Position numbers and translations under genes: made by a program | Notes under the pieces: generated by a model | What the model was told of the DNA's origin: nothing | Database searches by the model: none | The model's input: only the letters and a program-made list of their open reading frames with translations | Assembly: GCF_000143415.4 (NCBI RefSeq) | Contig: NW_003314271.1 | Location: 1,859,575-1,923,574 of the forward strand | Reading direction: 5' to 3' | DNA from: Selaginella moellendorffii | Taxonomy: Eukaryota > Streptophyta > Lycopodiopsida > Selaginellales > Selaginellaceae | Length of the DNA stretch: 64,000 nucleotides | Shown: positions 55,550-64,000 of the stretch, piece by piece | How the letters are laid out: each line of letters opens with the position of its first letter | Numbering within the stretch: the first letter of the stretch is position 1

Positions 55550-57006
55550 TGGATCTTCTTGGTTCCAGGAATTCCTTTGCCGAGCTCCTGCGTCACTGCA
55601 AATCGCTGCGCGAGGCCAAGAGCGCACACGCCGATGTTGCCAAGGCAGGGCTGGATCGCAGCGACACATTTCTGGGGAATCTTGTTGTCCAGATGTATGC
55701 TCGTTGTGGCAGCTTGCAAGAAGCGCGCAAGGCGTTTGACAGGATCAAGGAGCCAAACGTTTTCTCCTGGACTCTACTGATCACAGCATATGCCCGGAAC
55801 GGGCAAATTGAAGAGGCTTCTTTCTTGTATGACAGCGCCCCAGAGCCGGATGTGATCCTTTCCACCGCGATGCTCACGGCCTTGGTGGAGAACAATAAGC
55901 TCGACGAGGCCCGAAAGGTATTCTCAAAAATGCCTGAGAAGAATGTGGTGTCTTGGAATGCTATGATCTCTGGTTTTGTTCAAGCAGGGCTTTGCGAGGA
56001 GGCATTTGGAGCTTTTCAGCAAATGGATCTCGATGGGTTTTCTCCAAATTCAGTGACTCTGGTGAGCATTCTCAGTGGCTGTACGAGCTTAGCTCAAGGC
56101 AAGATGATTCATGGTAGCATTTGTTTCGAGGTTGAGACGAAAGCTATCAACGCACTGATAAGCATGTATGGCAGGTTTGCAAGCTTGGTTGATGCTCGGA
56201 GTGTTTTTGATGCTTTAGAAGAGAAGGACATTGTTTCATGGACTGGGATGATCTCCGCTTACGTGCACAACCAGGAAAAGAACCGGGCTATGGAAACTTT
56301 CGCAAGAATGGACCTAGAAGGCGTTAGTCCAAACCGGGTCACTCTGGTAAGCGTTCTCAATTGCTGTAGCGCGCCTTCCAGCGTAACTTTCATTCGTGCA
56401 GAGGCCGTGGCAGCCGGTTTTCAAGCTCATATCAGTCTGAACAATGCGCTCATCACTGCCTATGCTAGAACCGGATTGATCAAAGTTTCTCGAGCCATCT
56501 TTCTGGTTATGCCGGAAAAGGATACCATCTCATTCAACGCGATGATAATCGCGTATGCCCAGCAAGGGCATGCCCGAGAAGCGCTGGAGCTGCCGTGGCT
56601 CATGGAGATGGAAGGCTTCTCCAGGGACCGGATCACTTTCACCAACATCTTCTTCGCCTGTGGCCACTCGGGGTTGCTGGAGAGATGCTGGGAGGACCTT
56701 CTCGCAATGCAGGCCGACTTCCAGTTGAAGCCTTTGCCGGATCATTACCAGTGCTTGATGGAGCTCCTGGGAAAAGCTGGGAAGCTGGAAGAAGTCGAGG
56801 ACTTGATCGGCAGCATGCCTTACGAGCCCGACTCGGTGGCGTGGAACTCTCTGCTGGGAGCTTGCAAGATCCACAGTGACTCCAGCCGAGGAACACGAGC
56901 AACGCAGAGGTACGTGGATTTAAGTCCAGGTAATGCCACTCCTTACGTGCTAAGTTCTAATATGCACGCTCAAGATCGTGGCTTTCAGGTCCTGGATTCT
57001 CAATAG
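55549..57006 (+). CDS. Pentatricopeptide repeat protein, 485 residues
   Basis: Intronless frame whose ATG (55549-55551) uses the final A of the preceding PPR stop (sequence GGTAATGG). The N-terminus (FAELLRHCKSLREAKSAHADV) is a complete PPR opening, so this is not just the rest of the upstream protein. About 12 motifs follow, mixing S, P and L types (KNVVSWNAMISGFVQAG, VTLVSILSGC), then an E-like end (LPDHYQCLMELLGKAGKLEE, then DSVAWNSLLGACKI) and SPGNATPYVLSSNMHA before a stop. There is no DYW domain. It is likely an organelle RNA-binding protein. With no spacer, it needs either a dicistronic transcript with reinitiation or a promoter inside the upstream gene. Confidence 0.92.
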   Translation: MDLLGSRNSFAELLRHCKSLREAKSAHADVAKAGLDRSDTFLGNLVVQMYARCGSLQEARKAFDRIKEPNVFSWTLLITAYARNGQIEEASFLYDSAPEPDVILSTAMLTALVENNKLDEARKVFSKMPEKNVVSWNAMISGFVQAGLCEEAFGAFQQMDLDGFSPNSVTLVSILSGCTSLAQGKMIHGSICFEVETKAINALISMYGRFASLVDARSVFDALEEKDIVSWTGMISAYVHNQEKNRAMETFARMDLEGVSPNRVTLVSVLNCCSAPSSVTFIRAEAVAAGFQAHISLNNALITAYARTGLIKVSRAIFLVMPEKDTISFNAMIIAYAQQGHAREALELPWLMEMEGFSRDRITFTNIFFACGHSGLLERCWEDLLAMQADFQLKPLPDHYQCLMELLGKAGKLEEVEDLIGSMPYEPDSVAWNSLLGACKIHSDSSRGTRATQRYVDLSPGNATPYVLSSNMHAQDRGFQVLDSQ

Positions 57007-57441
57007 CAATCGAGGTATACACTTCTTATTCACTGCCACTGGAATTGCATGAAAGTTCCAACTTTTCTCAAAACATTACAGTTCTCGTTTCTAGATGATC
57101 TTACTTTTAAGTCGATGAACTTCCAGGTAACGCATGAAATCTTCAAGTTTCCGGGAATCCGGCTTCTCCAGGAGATTTTGAGCTAGTTGGCTGGCTGGAA
57201 AGAAGAAAATGCTGCGATCCAACGGCAGTGATGTGGACGCCCCGTCGGATTCGACGTGGCACGCGGGAGGCCTTTCGCTCTGCTTTTCTATCTGACACGT
57301 CGGACGCGTCCCAGGCCGCCTATTCATCGATCGAATACGAATTGGCGTTTGTGAGTGCGCTATCGTTTTCTATTTCTCTCTTCCAGCTCCATTCTCATTC
57401 TATCTTGTATATGATCGTGTGAGGCGCGCGCGCTCTAGGCT
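57007..57441. promoter_or_regulatory. Upstream region of the NADP-MDH gene
   Basis: 435 bases between the second PPR stop and the NADP-MDH start. Includes the PPR 3' UTR and the MDH promoter and leader. The last 100 bases are pyrimidine-rich (TTCTATTTCTCTCTTCC), common in plant leaders. No other feature is supported. Confidence 0.45.
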
Positions 57442-59526
<2,085 letters not shown>

Positions 59527-59727
59527 CAAACAAACTGATTTTTGGAAAACTTGATCTAGACACGTGTCAATGTCTGATTGGTACTAGGTATCTGAGGTTT
59601 TTGTGGACGAATGCTTAGTGAAGAGCGTAGCGGGCAGTGGAGCTGAGCGTGGCGGCTCGCGGGAATCTCTGCGGGAATGTTGTGAAATCTCCGGGATTTG
59701 CGAGGTGCGAGCTAGGTTTGGCGCGCA

Positions 59728-61555
59728 ATGGAGACGAAATCCTCTGGTAGGTCTTTCTTGCCTCGATGGATGAGGATTTCATGGCTTGTGGCATGTCTAG
59801 GTGGAATAGTGGCGAAAAGTGAGGCACACACGGTGAGTCGAGTAATTCTTTCTTGTAACGAGGAATTCTCACACTTGGGTCGTTCTTGTAGGAGGCCGAG
59901 TATACTGGCGAAGGGAAGGCATTAATCGGTAAGACAATTACAAAGAAAGACACTCCTGGAACTGTGGAAGAATATGATCCCGAGACCAAACTTTACAAGG
60001 TTTTGTTCTTCGGATTTGCCGTTGTCAGTTTTCTTAAAATTCGTGTCTTTGCTTTTGTAGGTGAGATTCGAGGGCGACCAAACTGAGGAGATTAAATGGG
60101 AAGAACTACAGAAGTATATCCCACAAGAAATCATTTTCAAGAGGTAATCTTTACAATTTTTTTGTGCTTGCTTGGCGAATCTCTTCTCCTTTTTCCAGAT
60201 TTTCGCAAAAGAAAAAAGAGCCAAGTGCTGACCAGCAAGATAAACCAGGAGAACAGTCTACAAACTCTGAAGCAGCTACAGATAGTGAGGATGATGTCAA
60301 GGCGAAGAATAGTGATTATGAACGGGAAGCAAGGATCCAGCAAGTGTCTAACGAGAACGCCATCGTGATCACGCAAGTTCAAGAAGTGCAAAGGATGGAG
60401 AAGATGGACATGCTTGCGGACGTCGTGGTTCAGAGCAAACTCGAGGTGGTGGCGACGAAGAAAAGGCCACGTAAATCCGTTGCTCCCGTGAAGCTGCAAC
60501 AAGAGGTTGACGCAATCAGTAGTGGCGAGGAAGCGGATGAAGAGGACGAAGAGGATGACGAGGAAAGCCATGACGAAGATAGCGAGAGCCTAGACAGTTT
60601 AAGCGAGGACGGATCAGAAGACGAGCCAGAGATCGACAGTGAAGACGAGGACGACGACGAAGAGGATGAAGAGCGGGATAGGAAAGACGGAGTCGACGAC
60701 GACAGTGATTGCAGCTTGAACGAGAGCGATCTGGAGAGGCTGAGGAAGAAGCCCAAGAAGAAACGAAAGCACGTCTTGACGCTGCAGAGGTGGAGGGGCT
60801 ACAAGAAGAAGCGCAGGCTCGCGAAACAGGAGGGATCCGATGGCACCCTGGCGATCAAGCGGCAGAAGAGACCCAAGAAGCCGACTCCAGTGGACGAGTT
60901 GACGAGGCGGCGTCAGGTCATCGCAGCGGAGCTCAAGAGGAAACTCAAGGAGAGCTGTGCGAATCTCAAGCGGAAGAAGAAGAAGAAGAAGACCGTGGCT
61001 GTGGAGTCTATTGTGGAGCCAAGCCTGGTGGAGCTGAGTCCGGCAAAGCTAGCTCTTCCGGAACCACCCGAGGTGCTGGAGTCGCCGGAGCCGTCTCCAA
61101 AATCTCTCGAGGTTGCTACTCCTTCCACAGCGATTACTTCTACGAACTTAAACGCGAGCGAGAGCAAGCCATCGCCGTTCGACCGGGGAATCAAGCTCCG
61201 GGGACGCAAGCTGAGGAAGAGATTCAATGGAAGGGTCTTTCGCGGCGAAGTTGCGGACTACGACAGAAGGAACCGACGCTACAAGGTTTGGTCTCGAAAG
61301 AAGTATTTCTGCATGGATTTCTTATCTGTGAGCTTGTCATCAGGTCCGATACGAAGATGGCGACGAGGAGCAGCTAATGTGGAAGGACGTGGGGCCGCTG
61401 CTGGTGCCATTCGAGGAGCTGCATACGTGGGACGATCCAAACTATCAGCCACAGCAAACGCGAGTTATAAGCTCGGAGCTCCTCGCAGTGGAGAAGAAGG
61501 CCAGGGAGGAGAAGCTAAAGCTTCCAAAACTCAAGCCTCAAGTCGTCAAGTAAGA

Positions 61556-61602
<47 letters not shown>

Positions 61603-61939
61603 CTGTTTTGTGATTCTTTGTTTGATGTTTGTATTTCCTAACTTATTCTTTGTGTAGGCTCTTTGGTTGATGATTAAAGATCTCTCATCGTTTGTGACTA
61701 GATTCATTGTGTGTGTTTTGTGATTCTTTGTCTGATGTTTGTATTTCCTACCTGATCCTTTGTGAAGGTTCTTTGGTTGATGGTTAAAGGTCTCCCACCG
61801 TTTCGTTTGTGACTAGATTCATTGCTTGATGGTTTGATCTCATCGCTTTTCTTGTTTGTGACTAGATTCATTTGATTTTTATATCCAGTTTAAGTTGTAG
61901 TACCTCTTCATTGACAGGAAAGAGCGGAAGGAACGTTGA
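59728..61939 (+). CDS. Acidic/basic nuclear protein with two Tudor-like domains
   Basis: Exons 59728-59832, 59892-59999, 60061-60143, 60199-61285, 61344-61549 and probably 61918-61939; 1611 bases, 536 residues. If the last donor (GTAAGA) is ignored, translation ends at a TAA at 61551-61553 with 530 residues. Residues about 45-85 (IGKTITKKDTPGTVEEYD, KLYKVRFEGDQTEEIKWEEL) and about 378-430 (FNGRVFRGEVADYDRR, YKVRYEDGDEEQLMWKDV) are two related beta-barrel units of the Tudor/chromo-like type seen in plant PTM and DIR17 proteins, which read histone marks. Between them lie long Glu/Asp runs, then Lys/Arg clusters (KKPKKKRKH, KRKKKKKK) that look like nuclear signals. A chromatin-linked role is inferred. 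The exon 1 start is hydrophobic in part, so an internal start cannot be excluded. Confidence 0.85.
61560..61830. repeat. Microsatellite and 116-base tandem repeat inside the last intron of the Tudor-like gene
   Basis: A (CT)n run at about 61560-61592 is followed by two head-to-tail copies (about 61600-61712 and 61713-61830) sharing TTTTGTGATTCTTTG, TTTGTATTTCCTA and TTTGTGACTAGATTCATTG. A third partial copy of the last block is at about 61853-61875. Confidence 0.8.
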
Positions 61940-62126
61940 AACAGGTGATCCAAAGGTCGTCCAAAGGTCGTCAACGTACATCAGCTGCAAAATTTTAACT
62001 TGAATTCATTACGTTGTAGCACGTGGTGTAGAGACCTGGTAGTGACGTGTTGTTTCTAGCCGCCGCGTTTTTCCAGGTGCATTCTAGCTGCAGGCTTTTA
62101 CTGACATAGACTTGTACTTTAGGGCA

Positions 62127-64000
62127 ATGTTGGCATCAATCAGAGAGCATCAAAGCATCATCGCATCCTTGCCCGTAGATTTCTCTTGCCGAAGAGCAGC
62201 ATCACAGGGCTTGGCAATGGATCAAAGGGCCGCATCTCAATGCCTGGCAATGGATCGGCAATCGTGGGTATTCACCAAACAGGTAAATTGCTCTTGTGGA
62301 GGAGGAGGGAGAGCTACTGGATCGCTACCATCACGCTTGCATTGGCTTCCATCGCCTAATAAGCTTCCCCCGATCGCTCGCTCCGTGCGGAGATTGCCAA
62401 GTCCTCTGGCGGCGGCGGCAGTAAATACCAACGGTTCTTGCGCGGTTAGAGAGAACCACCGGGATTATGTGCATTGGTTCAGGGAAGCGTGGCCATACAT
62501 CCAAGGCCATCGCGGCAGCACATTCGTGATCGTTGTCCCAGGCGAGATTTTGGCAAAGCGAGAGACTCTAGACAATATCTTGCAGGTTCTTGTGGTGATC
62601 TCAATTGTTCCTGGCTGATTTGCCTCGACTTTGCCAGGATGTTTCACTGCTCCATGGATTGGGAATCCAGATTGTGCTCGTTCCGGGGGTCCGCGTCCAA
62701 ATCGACGATCTTCTCCGGGAGAGGGGTAAGGAGATTTGGATCTGCGAGAGGAGGGACTCTAGTTTTTCGAGCGGAAAAGAGAGGTTGGATTCCAGAGGAA
62801 CGACACAAACAGCTAATAAATGCTTGTAGATTGCAGGTAGAGAGCCGAGATATGTTGGAGCTTACAGGATAACTGATGCTCACGCTCTCGATGCTTCCAT
62901 GGAGGCGGCTGGAAAATTGCGCGTCGAGATAGAGGCGAAGCTCTCACGGGGACCAAGCATCCCTGTTCTTCGTCGGCATGGCGAGAATGAAAGGTGGCAC
63001 GAGTCCGGCTTGGGTGTTGCGAGTGGGAATTTTCTGTCAGCAAAGGTTCGTGAAGGCGTGATGAGAATCTGCGTAACGATCTGGGCTTGAACTGTGCAGC
63101 GAAGAGGCGTGGTCAATGGAGTGGACTTTGGAGCGACTGGAGAAGTGAAAAAGATTGATGCGGAACGCATCAAAGAGAGGCTCGACAAGAACTGCATCGT
63201 CCTGATGAGCAATCTTGGGTATTCTAGCACGGGAGAGGTTCTAAACTGCAAGTAAGCATCCATTGCCTTTGATCTTTGATCTTTCTTTCTTTTTCTTAAA
63301 ACGCTTTTAGTACGTACGAGGTGGCGACGGCGTGCGCGGTGGCTCTTCAGGCTGACAAGCTTTTGTGCCTGCTCGACGGTCCGGTTCTTGACGAGAATGG
63401 ATTCCTGATTCGCTTCATGACACTTCTTCGGGCCGACCAGCTGATAAGACAGCGCGCAAGCCAAAGTTACATCGCTGCCGATTACGTGAAGGCTCTGGCG
63501 GGGGCAAGCTACGCGAAAAGTCTCGGTCTAGCGGACGTTCCTTTCACGAATGAAAGGCGCGGTTTTTATGTGAGTGCGTCCACCGGCGACTTAGCACTCA
63601 GCGAAGAGAACTATGATTCCTGCGGGAAGGGGTTTGCTGTTGGTGGCTTGGTGCGGACACAAGGATACTTATCGGAGTTGACGGCCTCTGTTCACGTTTG
63701 TCGGGTAAGAACTTCGGAGCTTTCGAATATTTTTTTTTCTTTCGCGAAATTGAAGCTGTGCCGTGCTGGTCCTTAGGCAGGGGTAAGGCGGGTCCATCTC
63801 TTGGATGGTACCATTGAGGGAGCTCTTCTCCTTGAGCTTTACACCAGAGATGGAATAGGCACGATGATCGCAAGGTAAAGTCTCGTTGTTCATCAGTTTT
63901 AAATTGTTTGTGATGTTTGGATCTTTGACTGATGATTTAATGCTCAATACAGTGATATGTACGAAGGCATTCGTTGTGCCACCAAGGACGATCTTCAGGA
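62127..64000 (+). CDS. NAGS: N-acetylglutamate synthase, plastid form (partial, runs off window)
   Basis: Exons 62127-62585, 62638-62725, 62837-63045, 63100-63251, 63311-63704, 63777-63875 and 63953 onward; 483 residues in the window, 3' end missing. The ATG at 62127 is preferred over an in-frame TTG at 62112. The N-terminus (about 1-105) is Ser/Arg/Ala-rich, fitting a chloroplast transit peptide. An amino-acid-kinase-like domain follows: [80 protein letters not shown] and [20 protein letters not shown]. The last exons ([20 protein letters not shown], then GIGTMI) open the GNAT acetyltransferase domain. NAGS makes N-acetylglutamate from acetyl-CoA and glutamate, the first step of arginine synthesis, and is usually inhibited by arginine. 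Confidence 0.94.

Overview
The window looks like nuclear DNA of the lycophyte Selaginella moellendorffii or a close relative. Plant families dominate: a plastid NADP-malate dehydrogenase, a phytyl-ester-synthase-like protein, ferric reductases, PPR proteins, an EAR-type zinc finger and N-acetylglutamate synthase. Introns are very short (mostly 45-70 bases) with clear GT/AG borders, and three long PPR genes lack introns, as is usual in Selaginella. Species assignment is inference; plant origin is very secure. I rebuilt exon structures by hand, and each spliced gene closed in frame with a total length divisible by three.

Layout. 1-2.5 kb: AT-rich decayed Ty3/gypsy relic. 2.5-5.2 kb: a two-exon relic, a small lysine-rich gene with a duplicated module, and the broken 3' end of a glycine-rich RNA-binding protein gene. 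5.2-10.1 kb: AT-rich repeat block with two solo LTRs. 10.1-10.3 kb: a tRNA-Val(CAC) gene whose 3' part is duplicated in tandem. 11.5-14.6 kb: PES-like plastid acyltransferase. 15.8-17.1 kb: C2H2 zinc-finger repressor (minus). 17.1-25.9 kb: long gene-poor stretch with microsatellites. 25.9-29.6 kb: convergent O-fucosyltransferase-like (plus) and MATE transporter (minus) genes. 31.1-36.8 kb: two tandem FRO genes (minus), with a third FRO fragment at 30.55-30.69 kb. 37.5-40.3 kb: a 17-exon gene joining a SKP1/BTB-like fold, an F-box-like segment and leucine-rich repeats (minus). 40.4-42.3 kb: SAP-like charged protein (minus). 42.8-45.6 kb: 921-residue PPR protein (minus). 45.7-46.7 kb: very AT-rich bulb-lectin-like gene with one in-frame stop (minus). 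46.7-53.4 kb: a decayed Ty3/gypsy element carrying a TRIM, which itself carries a Cassandra-type TRIM with 5S rRNA sequence in its LTRs. 53.4-57.0 kb: two PPR genes sharing one base (TAATG). 57.4-59.5 kb: NADP-MDH. 59.7-61.9 kb: twin Tudor-like domain protein. 62.1 kb to the end: NAGS, running off the window.

The genes do not form one pathway. Local themes are iron reduction (tandem FRO pair), plastid metabolism (NADP-MDH malate valve, PES, NAGS in arginine synthesis) and organelle RNA processing (three PPR genes). GC-balanced gene blocks alternate with AT-rich repeat blocks that share the same element families.
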